DNA of 7,885 nt, taken from an uncultured Planctomycetaceae bacterium (lineage in GTDB: Bacteria > Planctomycetota > Planctomycetia > Planctomycetales > Planctomycetaceae). Below are positions 1 to 6,885 of the stretch, piece by piece. A model generated the notes under the pieces. The model was not told the origin of the DNA. It ran no database searches and saw nothing but the letters and a program-made list of their open reading frames with translations. The position numbers and the translations under genes were made by a program. Positions within the stretch are counted from its first letter, which is position 1, and every line of letters begins with the position of its first letter. Location: assembly GCA_903823545.1 (NCBI GenBank), contig CAIJTL010001318.1:1-7885 (forward strand), written 5' to 3'.

Positions 1-322
1 AGCGCCATCGGTCGAACAGCACAGTCTTTTCGATCTTCCCAGCCATCACAACACTTTTGATCTTCGCTCGCCTAAAGAGGCGAATGGCTCGGCCGATTTT
101 CGCCAGCGACGTGTATTCGAATCCGTCGCAGAGATCTCGGAGTTCCTCGGGAACCAGCCCTTCAACACCAACGCAGTGGACTGAGTGCCCTGCTTGTCGA
201 GCCGCCTCGGCAAACATAATGGGAAATCGACCAGCGCCCGCCAACAAACCAACTCGTTGGCCAGACGACGTGCCGTCCAGACGAATGGTTGCGGGTGAGT
301 TGGTAAATGAGTTGATTGGCAT
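1..322 (-). CDS. lpxI: UDP-2,3-diacylglucosamine pyrophosphatase LpxI, N-terminal part (runs off the window)
   Basis: Translating the minus strand from the ATG at 322 gives 107 open residues to the window edge. After a 22-residue leader comes RVGLLAGAGRFPIMFAEAAR (residues 23-42), the N-terminal signature of the LpxI/DUF1009 family. Near the edge, VVMAGKIEK (residues 91-99) matches the next conserved block. Family knowledge: LpxI cleaves UDP-2,3-diacylglucosamine to lipid X and UMP at the cytoplasmic face of the inner membrane, replacing LpxH in many bacteria. An in-frame TGA four codons upstream makes 322 the most distal possible ATG. There is no clear Shine-Dalgarno sequence in front of it, and the leader is longer than usual for the family, so a later non-ATG start is possible. 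The gene lies 53 bp downstream of lpxD on the same strand, which agrees with a lipid A operon. The C-terminal part is not in the window. Confidence 0.88.
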   Translation of the reverse strand, partial: MPINSFTNSPATIRLDGTSSGQRVGLLAGAGRFPIMFAEAARQAGHSVHCVGVEGLVPEELRDLCDGFEYTSLAKIGRAIRLFRRAKIKSVVMAGKIEKTVLFDRWR

Positions 323-375
323 GGGGGACAGTCAGGCGTGGCGATTAAGAGGCAAAGGTGAAAGACTAAGGATGT

Positions 376-1473
376 TTAAGCGGCATCTGAGATTGGTTCA
401 GAAAACTGCTCTCGTAGAGACGCCAATTGCTTCGTCAATTCGGCAACCTGTTTATCTAACGATCGAATCTGCTTGCGCATTTCAGGAGCTTTCTGGATCG
501 CCATCATGATCTTGAATTGCTCTTCGATCGGCCCCGACGGGGCTCCGATTTGCGTTTCGCCGGCGGGAATGTCCTTGTGAACTCCCGCCTTGGCTGCGAG
601 CGTGCAACCGGTTCCAAGATGAACGTGATCTGCAATACCAACTTGCCCGGCACAGCGGACGTAATCGCCCGTTGTCACTGATCCCGCGAGGCCAACTTGA
701 GAAACCAGCGCGTTGTGTTTTCCCAATTCGCAGTTGTGAGCGATCATCACCAGATTATCGAGCTTAGTCCCTTCACCGATGATCGTCGCACCGATCATAC
801 CTCGATCGATTGTTGTGCAAGCCCCGATTTCAACGTCGTCGTCAACTCGCACGGTCCCCAGTTGCGGAATCTTCGTGAAGCGACCTTGCTCAAATCGATA
901 GCCGAAGCCGTCCGCTCCGAGCACCGCGTTTGCGTGAATGATGACTCGGTTGCCGAGTGTGATTTCGGGATAAAGCACCGCGTGAGCGTGAATCGTCGAC
1001 TGGTCACCGATGCGACACCCGGCCCCAATGACGGCTCCGGGGTGAATATCGCAATCGCAGCCGATAACGGCATCTGCACCGACAAAGGCTCCGGGAAAGA
1101 TATTGGTGTTCACACCGATGACCGCAGACGGATCAACAAACGCGTTTTTCGAGACGCCAAATTGCGGTCGCGGCCGCTGTGGGCGAAAGAGTTGCATTGT
1201 TTGGATGAACGCAGCCTGAGGCTCGTCAACGACGATAAAGGTAACTTCTTGCAGGCCCATTAATTGTTTGGCAGTCGCAACATGATCGGCATTGATCAAT
1301 ACGACTCCGGCCTGACACTGGCTCAACTTTCGCAAATTGAGCTCGTCGCCGACGAACGTCACATCGTTGGGCCCGGCTTTTGCCAGTGCTTGAGCGTCGG
1401 AAATCTCTCGCTGTTGATCGCCAATTACTTCTCCATTGAGTTGAATCGCCAATTGACTCACGGTGATTGTCAT
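376..1473 (-). CDS. lpxD: UDP-3-O-acylglucosamine N-acyltransferase LpxD
   Basis: This 365-residue protein is slightly longer than E. coli LpxD (341). Family knowledge: LpxD transfers a hydroxyacyl chain from acyl-carrier protein to the 2-amino group of UDP-3-O-acylglucosamine, the third step of lipid A synthesis, as a cytosolic trimer. Residues 1 to about 100 match the N-terminal uridine-binding domain. Residues 105-310 are hexapeptide repeats of a left-handed beta helix (for example VIGVNTNIFPGAFVGADAVI). Strongly conserved blocks are GADGFGYRF (186-194), KIPQLG (201-206), EIGACTTIDRG (215-225) and IAHNCELG (244-251), where His246 corresponds to the catalytic histidine. The last 45 residues are charged and heptad-like (RSLDKQVAELTKQLASLREQ), the helical C-terminal extension of the family. 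The ATG at 1473 has GGAAAGGA (1480-1487 on the plus strand as its complement) six bases upstream. lpxI follows after 53 bp. DUF58 lies divergently upstream. Confidence 0.97.
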   Translation of the reverse strand: MTITVSQLAIQLNGEVIGDQQREISDAQALAKAGPNDVTFVGDELNLRKLSQCQAGVVLINADHVATAKQLMGLQEVTFIVVDEPQAAFIQTMQLFRPQRPRPQFGVSKNAFVDPSAVIGVNTNIFPGAFVGADAVIGCDCDIHPGAVIGAGCRIGDQSTIHAHAVLYPEITLGNRVIIHANAVLGADGFGYRFEQGRFTKIPQLGTVRVDDDVEIGACTTIDRGMIGATIIGEGTKLDNLVMIAHNCELGKHNALVSQVGLAGSVTTGDYVRCAGQVGIADHVHLGTGCTLAAKAGVHKDIPAGETQIGAPSGPIEEQFKIMMAIQKAPEMRKQIRSLDKQVAELTKQLASLREQFSEPISDAA

Positions 1474-1492
1474 GCGGAATCCTTTCCGAACA

Positions 1493-1519
1493 ATTTTAGC
1501 CTCACGGCAAATTGGCCAA
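1493..1519 (-). promoter_or_regulatory. possible lpxD promoter (weak match)
   Basis: On the minus strand, TTGGCC (plus positions 1514-1519) is followed after 15 bases by TAAAAT (1493-1498), a five-of-six match to the sigma-70 -10 box. The -35 match is only four of six and the spacer is short. The -10 box ends 19 bases from the lpxD ATG, so the leader would be about a dozen bases, just enough for the ribosome binding site. The -35 part lies in an 8 bp palindrome TTGGCCAA (1512-1519). This is a pattern match only. Confidence 0.25.
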
Positions 1520-1568
1520 CCACGCGTGACAGGAGTTTTCGAGTCACAAAACGGCTCGCCGACATTGG

Positions 1569-1588
1569 TGGCCGAATCCTTTCGGCCA
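1569..1588. promoter_or_regulatory. perfect 8 bp hairpin in the lpxD / DUF58 divergent region
   Basis: The arms TGGCCGAA (1569-1576) and TTCGGCCA (1581-1588) are exact inverted repeats around the four-base loop TCCT. No T-run follows on either strand, so it does not read as an intrinsic terminator. It lies 82 bases before the DUF58 ATG and 95 bases upstream of the lpxD ATG. It could be an operator for either gene or an RNA hairpin in the DUF58 leader. The structure is seen directly; the role is not known. Confidence 0.5.
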
Positions 1589-1669
1589 AACTAAGCTCAC
1601 CTGCCCCCCTTGGAGCCGATTGAGCGGCGGGTTCTAACCCAAAGATTTTTTTTCAGGCAAGCCCGGTTC

Positions 1670-2548
1670 ATGCCGTTGTTCGATTCGCACTTTCTGAAGA
1701 AGCTCGAATACCTCTCATTGGTATCGAAGCGACTGTTTCGTGGTTCGCTACTGGCTCAACGCCGAACAATGCAGATGGGGAGCGGCATTGAGTTCGCCGA
1801 CCATCGGGACTACTCGAACGGCGACGATTTTCGATATCTCGACTGGAACGTGTTCGCGCGACATGGCGAAATGCTGCTGAAGCGGTTTCAGGAAGAAGAA
1901 GACTTGCACGTCTATCTGTTGCTCGATTGCTCTCGCAGCATGGCTGTCGGCTCCCCTTCCAAATTTGATCTCGCTCGTCAGATCGTCGCAGCTCTGGCCT
2001 ACATCGCACTGGCCGACCTCGATCGAGTGGCCGTAATCGCGTTTGGAAATGACGTTCTCGCAGATTTCCCACTGACTCGCGGCAAAGATCGAATTCTGTC
2101 ACTGCTGCGATTTCTCGAAGAGCTTGAGCCGCAAGAAGGGGACACAGATTTGGCTCGCGTCTTCAAAGGGTTTACTCAGCGTCCTCAACGCAAAGGCCTG
2201 GCCGTTGTCGTCAGCGACCTCTACGACCCGCAGGGATTTGAGCGAGGGCTGGACCTACTGCGGTATCGAAACTACGAAGTCCACGCCGTCCAACTCTTCG
2301 ACCGACTCGAAGCCGAGCCGAATCTTCTTGGCGAATTGGAACTGGTCGATCTCGAAACCGATGTCGGCCAAAAGGTGACGATTACCGAAAACGCCCTGAA
2401 GAAGTACCGCCAGCTTTTTGCGGAATTTCAAGAATCGCTAATGCGATACAGTCGCAAATACGGCGTTGGCTACACACAGTCGCGGACTGACATGCCGTTC
2501 GAGGATTTAATCCTCGGCATGATGCGTCGAGCGGGCGCTGTCCGCTAA
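1670..2548 (+). CDS. DUF58 domain protein with vWA-like metal-site motif
   Basis: The 292-residue soluble protein has no membrane segment. The family signature is clear: G-x-EFADHRDYSNGDDFRYLDW (39-59 region), then a vWA-like fold starting VYLLLDCSRSM (81-91). Asp86, Ser88 and Ser90 form a DxSxS MIDAS-type motif, GDTD (157-160) supplies a possible further ligand threonine, and VVSDLYD (180-186) a later aspartate. Family knowledge: DUF58 proteins usually work beside MoxR AAA+ ATPases and membrane vWA proteins as presumed chaperone or metal-insertion systems; the biochemical role is mostly unknown. The ATG at 1670 is chosen because MPLFDSHFLKKLEYL begins like other family members. A TTG at 1610 would add 20 residues (rich in Arg and Phe) with no family resemblance. 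The ribosome binding site is weak (AGG at 1655-1657). mutL starts 49 bp after the stop with no terminator between, so co-transcription is likely. No moxR or vWA partner is present in the window. Confidence 0.93.
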   Translation: MPLFDSHFLKKLEYLSLVSKRLFRGSLLAQRRTMQMGSGIEFADHRDYSNGDDFRYLDWNVFARHGEMLLKRFQEEEDLHVYLLLDCSRSMAVGSPSKFDLARQIVAALAYIALADLDRVAVIAFGNDVLADFPLTRGKDRILSLLRFLEELEPQEGDTDLARVFKGFTQRPQRKGLAVVVSDLYDPQGFERGLDLLRYRNYEVHAVQLFDRLEAEPNLLGELELVDLETDVGQKVTITENALKKYRQLFAEFQESLMRYSRKYGVGYTQSRTDMPFEDLILGMMRRAGAVR

Positions 2549-2597
2549 AAAACGCCACACAATTCAATCGCCGTCCGCAGGGAGCCTCTACGCAACA

Positions 2598-4589
2598 ATG
2601 TCACGGATACATCAACTCGACGTTTCGGTGGTCAACAAGATCGCCGCCGGAGAAGTCATCGAACGTCCGGCCAACGTCGTCAAGGAATTGTTGGAAAACA
2701 GTCTTGATGCACTTTCGTCGCGAATTGAAGTCGATATTGAAAACGGCGGCACCGACCTCATTCGAATCGTCGATGATGGCGAAGGGATTCATCCGGATGA
2801 CTTGCTACTGGCGGTGACCGCTCATGCGACAAGCAAGATCGCATCGGCCGACGACTTGTTCCGAGTGCAGACAATGGGCTTTCGCGGTGAGGCGCTCGCG
2901 TCCATCGCAGAAGTGAGCCGCTTGCGAATCAAGACGCGACAAGCGGATTCGACAACCGGCCATGAAATTGCGGTCGATTGTGGACAATTCGTCGCGCCGC
3001 AGCCGTGTGGTTGTCCGTTCGGGACGCAGATCGAAGTACGGCAGTTGTTCTCGAACACTCCTGTCCGCCGCAAGTTTTTGAAATCAACATCGACAGAGTT
3101 CGCTCACATCACCGAGCACTTCACACGCATTGCTCTCGCTCATCCGAGATTGCATCTAGTTCTGCGTCACAATGGGAAGTCAGTCTTTGAACTCCCCGGA
3201 ACGCAGCAATTGCTTGATCGCATCCGGCTGTTGTTCGGCAACGAAATGGCGAACGACTTGATTCCTGTCGAATCCGACGCGAACGGCATTCGAATGTGGG
3301 GCTACGCCGGACATCCGAGCCTCAGTAAGAGCACTCGCAAGAGTCAGCACCTGTTTTTGAACGGCCGCTGGATCCAAGACCGCTCGCTCCAGCACGCATT
3401 GAGCGAAGCCTATCGCGGCCTGCTGATGATCGGTCGGCAGCCGGTCGCATTTTTGTTTCTCGAAGTCCCGGCTGATCTCGTCGATGTCAACGTGCATCCG
3501 ACCAAGACCGAAGTCCGCTTTGCTGATAGCCAGCAATTGTTTCGACAACTCCTGTCGATGCTGCGAACAAAGTTTCTCAGCATGAACCTCGACTCGGCGA
3601 TTCAGGTTCCATCAGCCGGATCAAGCGGTGGCTCGTTTTCAGTCGGCGGAGCGGGACCGCGTCCGCGTGGCGTTGAGATGCAGGCTTGGTCCCCTTCGCA
3701 AACCTCGGCGAGCAGCTCGCTTTGGAACCAACCGCCAAGGTTTGATTCGTCACGCCCGACTTTGGCCGACATGCAACTCTTCGCTCCACCCAGCCCAATG
3801 AGCTTCAACACAAGCTCACCAAACGACGGCACAACATCGAACGGAGCGGACAACACCACCAACATGTCCGCAACCGGTACATTCAGTAGCGAGTCACAGG
3901 CCGCCGCCGGAAATTTGCCCGAAGCGGTGCCGCCAGCCGGACAACTCTTCGCAGACCCCAGTTCTGCCGATGCTCCCCCCTCCCCTGTCGACACGGTTCG
4001 CCCACGATCAACTGGCGAGATGCGGGCGATGCAAATTCGTGACACGTACATCGTCGTCGAAACCGACGAAGGTCTGACTGTTATTGATCAACACGCGCTC
4101 CACGAACGAGTCATGTACGAGTACCTGCGTCCGCGAGTCCTCAATAACGCCGTCGAATCTCAGCGAATGCTCGTGCCAGAAACCGTCGAACTGACTCCGA
4201 AGGAAACCGCACTGTTGCTGGAGTACGACGAAGTCCTCAATCAACTCGGCTTTGGCGTCCGTGAGTTCGGTCGGCAAACAATCTTGATCGACCGCTATCC
4301 GGTCATGCTGGCGAAAGCCAACTTGCCGCAGCTGATCCGCGACCTCGCCGAGCAACTCGATCAACCCGAAAAGCAGCCCGATCGCCGCGACCTGCTCGAT
4401 TCGTTGTTGCACATGATGTCCTGCAAAGCGGCCATCAAAGCGGGCCATCGCCTCTCTCCCGAAGAGATCGACACGCTGCTCGCCCAAAGACACCTTATCG
4501 ACGACGCGCACCACTGCCCCCACGGTCGCCCCACCGCACTCGTCCTCACCGAAAACGAACTCGAACGCCAATTTGGTCGACTGGGTTGA
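2598..4589 (+). CDS. mutL: DNA mismatch repair protein MutL, endonuclease-type
   Basis: The product has 663 residues. Residues 1 to about 328 are the GHKL ATPase and transducer domain: ELLENSLDA with catalytic Glu30 and Asn34, DDGEG (59-63), HATSKI (76-81), GFRGEALASI (94-103), NTPVRRKFLK, and later VDVNVHPTKTEVRF. A Ser/Pro/Gly-rich linker of about 146 residues (329-474) follows. The C-terminal dimerisation domain (475-663) carries the endonuclease motif DQHA-x2-E-x4-E (497-508), SCKAAIK (608-614) and CPHGRP (640-645). Family knowledge: MutL links MutS mismatch recognition to strand removal; this motif set marks the nicking MutL proteins of bacteria that lack MutH, unlike E. coli MutL. The ATG at 2598 gives the canonical start (MSRIHQLDVSVVNKIAAGEV). 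AGGGAG at 2579-2584 is a possible ribosome binding site with a long 13-base spacing. It is the second gene after DUF58, and a terminator follows 50 bp after the stop. mutS is not in the window. Confidence 0.98.
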   Translation: MSRIHQLDVSVVNKIAAGEVIERPANVVKELLENSLDALSSRIEVDIENGGTDLIRIVDDGEGIHPDDLLLAVTAHATSKIASADDLFRVQTMGFRGEALASIAEVSRLRIKTRQADSTTGHEIAVDCGQFVAPQPCGCPFGTQIEVRQLFSNTPVRRKFLKSTSTEFAHITEHFTRIALAHPRLHLVLRHNGKSVFELPGTQQLLDRIRLLFGNEMANDLIPVESDANGIRMWGYAGHPSLSKSTRKSQHLFLNGRWIQDRSLQHALSEAYRGLLMIGRQPVAFLFLEVPADLVDVNVHPTKTEVRFADSQQLFRQLLSMLRTKFLSMNLDSAIQVPSAGSSGGSFSVGGAGPRPRGVEMQAWSPSQTSASSSLWNQPPRFDSSRPTLADMQLFAPPSPMSFNTSSPNDGTTSNGADNTTNMSATGTFSSESQAAAGNLPEAVPPAGQLFADPSSADAPPSPVDTVRPRSTGEMRAMQIRDTYIVVETDEGLTVIDQHALHERVMYEYLRPRVLNNAVESQRMLVPETVELTPKETALLLEYDEVLNQLGFGVREFGRQTILIDRYPVMLAKANLPQLIRDLAEQLDQPEKQPDRRDLLDSLLHMMSCKAAIKAGHRLSPEEIDTLLAQRHLIDDAHHCPHGRPTALVLTENELERQFGRLG

Positions 4590-4638
4590 TCGATCGCGGC
4601 GGCCCCGATGGATCACGTACACCTTCATTTAAACAAAA

Positions 4639-4666
4639 AAGACCCCCGGATTTCTCCGGGGGTCTT
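4639..4666. terminator. shared intrinsic terminator between convergent mutL and the Cys-rich gene
   Basis: The arms 4639-4650 and 4655-4666 pair perfectly over 12 bp (core GACCCCCGGA / TCCGGGGGTC) around a TTTC loop. Plus-strand A4635-A4640 reads as a T-run directly after the hairpin on the minus strand. It is thus a textbook terminator for the minus-strand gene, whose stop lies 31 bases before it. For mutL on the plus strand the stem is the same, but the downstream tract (TCTTGTAC) is poor in T, so termination there may be weaker. Confidence 0.9.
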
Positions 4667-4696
4667 GTACTGCATCGAATTGTTGGACCGCTGGAA

Positions 4697-6034
4697 CTAG
4701 CTTCGGAGGCCGAACAGGTTTCCGAGTTTGCTCTTCATGGTCTTGCTTTGCTGTTGATCATTCAGCCGAGTTGGGAAGTAAGCCTTCGGTTCGACCGGAG
4801 GAGCCGGTGCTGGAGCCGGAGCGGCGTCCTTCGCTTCAGGAGCTGGAGCCGGAGCAGCCATAGGAGCCGCACCGCATGATCCGCAGCCGTTGCCGCAGCC
4901 AGTGTTACCGCAACCGGTGTTGCAGCAACCTTTGCTGCCACAGCAGCCGTCAACAATCTTGTAACCACAAGCACGCAAGGCTTCTTCTGCTTGGCGGCGA
5001 ACACCACGATCACAGTCGGCCAGTGCAGCCGTCAGAGCGGTCACGATTTCGCAGGAGCAGCAGCAAGGATTCTTGCGGAGTTGATCGCCAATCTCGTCGG
5101 CCGCTTCCCAGCGAACTCGCTCGTCGCAGTCATTCAGACCATAGACGAACGCGCACATGATTTCTGGGTTGCAGACGCAGCTATAACGATCGCCCAAGCG
5201 GTCGAGCGCACGTCGGCGATCTTTCGCATAGCAGGCGGTTTGAGACTTGTAGATCAACTGAGCGATCTCGCAGCTATTGTCCTTGCAGCAACTGTTGCCA
5301 CAGCAGCTATTGGCGTTGTTGCCACAGCCGTTGTTACCGCAGCCAGCCGCAGCCGGAGCAGCACAGGTCGGACCACAAGCCGCTGGAGCACAGCAAGCCT
5401 TAGGGCCACAGCCAACTGGAGCCGCACAGGTCGGCGCACAGCCATTGTTGCCACAGGCATTGCCGCAAGGAGCGGCACAGTTCGGCCCAGCAGCAGCTGG
5501 AGCACAGCACTTCGGAGCACATGCAGCAGGAGCAGCACAGTGCGGCGCACAGCCGTTGTTGCCACAAGCAGCAGCAGGAGCTCCACAGCTCGGAGCACAT
5601 CCACGAGGACCACATCCCGCTGGAGCGGCACAGTTCGGCGCACAGCCGTTGTTACCACAAGCAGCAGCAGGGGCGGCACAGTGTGGAGCACAGCCAGCAG
5701 GAGCAGCACAGTTCGGCGCACCGCCGTTGTTTCCGCACCCGTTGCCGTTTCCACAGCCAGAATCGCCAGCTTTCTTGCAGCAGCCTGACGGATCCCAACC
5801 ACAGCAGTTTGGCTTGCAGCAAGGAGGAGTCAGGTTCGAGCAAGCTCGTTGATACGTGTGAACGCTCGGGCAGCAAGGCCGAGCAATCACGGGTTTGCAG
5901 CACGCAGGCTGGCACGTTGAGGTGCAGCCACTTGATTTTGCGGTTCCGCAGCAGGAATCAAACAGTCCGGCTTGCGCCACACTGCCTAATCCGAGAGTTG
6001 CGACCACAGCGGTCAAAGTCTTAATCCAGTTCAT
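4697..6034 (-). CDS. secreted cysteine-rich repeat protein with HEAT-like domain, function unknown
   Basis: The 445-residue product has about 68 cysteines (around 15 percent, hand count). Order: signal peptide 1-22 (basic MNWIK, hydrophobic core, AQA-G cleavage site); a region with CC pairs at 28, 45, 54, 72, 77 and 85; tandem repeats 94-250 with five CGNNG blocks at 100, 126, 157, 194 and 232, each followed by C-A-P-x-C-A-A-P units; three HEAT-like units at about 253-358 (AKDRRRALDRLGD, DERVRWEAADEIGDQL, DRGVRRQAEEALRACG); a second Cys/Gly cluster 364-388; a Pro/Ala linker 391-416; a basic tail ending KSKLGNLFGLRS. The ATG at 6034 is preferred over one at 6073 because it has AAGGAG ten bases upstream and begins the signal peptide. 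Family knowledge: HEAT units bind proteins, and dense cysteines in exported proteins usually form disulfides or bind metal. A cell-wall or surface role is inference; planctomycete walls have been reported as Cys- and Pro-rich protein. I recognise no named family for the whole protein. Confidence 0.88.
   Translation of the reverse strand: MNWIKTLTAVVATLGLGSVAQAGLFDSCCGTAKSSGCTSTCQPACCKPVIARPCCPSVHTYQRACSNLTPPCCKPNCCGWDPSGCCKKAGDSGCGNGNGCGNNGGAPNCAAPAGCAPHCAAPAAACGNNGCAPNCAAPAGCGPRGCAPSCGAPAAACGNNGCAPHCAAPAACAPKCCAPAAAGPNCAAPCGNACGNNGCAPTCAAPVGCGPKACCAPAACGPTCAAPAAAGCGNNGCGNNANSCCGNSCCKDNSCEIAQLIYKSQTACYAKDRRRALDRLGDRYSCVCNPEIMCAFVYGLNDCDERVRWEAADEIGDQLRKNPCCCSCEIVTALTAALADCDRGVRRQAEEALRACGYKIVDGCCGSKGCCNTGCGNTGCGNGCGSCGAAPMAAPAPAPEAKDAAPAPAPAPPVEPKAYFPTRLNDQQQSKTMKSKLGNLFGLRS
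5285..5755 (-). repeat. coding tandem repeats (CGNNG-anchored, Cys/Ala/Pro-rich)
   Basis: The DNA encoding residues 94-250 of the Cys-rich protein consists of imperfect repeats. The motif GCCGTTGTTGCCACA or close variants recurs on the plus strand (CGNNG codons begin near 5737, 5659, 5566, 5455 and 5341 on the minus strand). Successive anchors are 26, 31, 37 and 38 codons apart. The space between them is filled with variable numbers of short C-x-x-x-C-A-A-P units. The skewed codons leave several other frames open, which produces long but meaningless reading frames on both strands. Confidence 0.85.
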
Positions 6035-6043
6035 AACGCAGCG

Positions 6044-6053
6044 TCTCCTTCCC
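6044..6053 (-). promoter_or_regulatory. ribosome binding site that fixes the start of the Cys-rich gene
   Basis: On the minus strand this reads GGGAAGGAGA, a strong Shine-Dalgarno sequence about nine to ten bases before the ATG at 6034. The in-frame ATG at 6073 lies upstream of it and would put 13 polar and basic residues ahead of the signal peptide, so 6034 is taken as the start. Confidence 0.8.
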
Positions 6054-6282
6054 TTGGGACTTGGGTTCGTCACTAAACGATGAGTCGATGGTGCCGAGAT
6101 AAAACTAACAGGCGGTTTGCAGACACCGAGGAGAAGCCGGAAACCGCCCGCGACGCGCGTCGCGATCTTCCCAGCGGATCCGTGATTCCACCGACTTACC
6201 GTGGTGACCTATTTCACAAACGACACAACTTGACTTCGCTAACTCGCAGGCGACCGGGGCGCTAGTTTCGCGCCGGCTGGTT

Positions 6283-6310
6283 GCCACATGAAACCATTGC
6301 AGGTTGTGGC
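6283..6310. other. stem-loop in the intergenic region
   Basis: GCCACA (6283-6288) pairs with TGTGGC (6305-6310). An inner ACC/GGT pair (6293-6295 with 6302-6304) continues the helix after a four-base one-sided bulge, leaving a six-base loop. No T-run follows on either strand. Function unknown. Confidence 0.35.
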
Positions 6311-6470
6311 CTCATAATCGGGCTAGCTGGGTCTGAAGCATTGAATCGGCACTCCCGAAACGGCCCCTTGAACTTCTCAAGTCAGCATTCTGCAAAAGAC
6401 TTACGTCGATTTCGGTGCCGGTCGAAGCGCTCGTGACACATGCCCAAAATGAGGGGGACCTTGACGGCAA

Positions 6471-6492
6471 TTGGACGGCGATTCGCCGCCAA
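6471..6492. other. stem-loop with single bulge in the intergenic region
   Basis: An outer TTGG/CCAA (6471-6474 with 6489-6492) stacks on an inner CGGCG/CGCCG (6476-6480 with 6484-6488). A single bulged A lies at 6475 and the loop is ATT, giving nine base pairs in total. No T-run is adjacent. It is the most compact hairpin in the region and would suit a folded RNA or a protein-binding site; the sequence alone does not decide. Confidence 0.4.
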
Positions 6493-6885
6493 AACGCAAC
6501 AAGCTGGGTAGCCTGCGTGTGTCATGGCAAACCGCCGGGACCAATTCTGGTCGTTCCAATGATGCCTCTGAGGTATAGCCGACACTACCTGTCGCAGCGG
6601 CCTCGCCGGGGGCGTGGACCTCACGGGAAAGGAGGCATTGATGCAACGCTCCGGCAAGGGGAGCCGATCGGCAAGTTCACCGCATCGATTAAGAAGATTG
6701 TTCCCAATGCGTGGAGTTTGCCGACAGAGATTGAGACACCAAGTTTGAGCCTCCGGGCTGGAAGCCGTATTTCCACGTTTGGGGACCACTGCTATTTTCC
6801 GCCAGCGATCAGCATCACTTGGCGAGAAGGGCAGCGTCGGCCCCCGGTTTGAACTGTGTCTAAACTGATCTGCGTCTAAATGACT

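Noticed and set aside
57..509. Plus-strand reading frame of 150 codons
   Set aside because: It lies opposite lpxI and the end of lpxD, both clearly identified, and its product has no domain resemblance.
697..1263. Plus-strand reading frame of 188 codons
   Set aside because: It is the antisense shadow of the lpxD hexapeptide repeats.
1629..1653. GGGT/ACCC mini-hairpin followed by eight T before DUF58
   Set aside because: A four-pair stem with a five-base gap before the T-run is too weak to call a terminator or attenuator.
4008..4628. Minus-strand frame of 206 codons opposite the mutL C-terminal domain
   Set aside because: Antisense shadow of mutL. Val/Asp/Phe-rich products are typical opposite such coding sequence, and no family is recognised.
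4991..5788. Plus-strand frame of 265 codons rich in Ser, Arg and Thr, plus overlapping Gln-rich and Leu-rich frames
   Set aside because: They are by-products of the biased codons in the Cys-rich repeat gene. That gene alone has a signal peptide, a strong ribosome binding site, a HEAT-like domain and a terminator.
6440..6511. 23-codon frame starting MPKMRGTLTAIGRRF
   Set aside because: Its composition looks protein-like, but it is very short, has no ribosome binding site and covers a hairpin. It could be a remnant of a gene, but nothing supports expression.
6415..6852. Plus-strand frame of 145 codons
   Set aside because: No recognisable domain, no convincing ribosome binding site and unlikely composition. 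A conserved homologue would overturn this.
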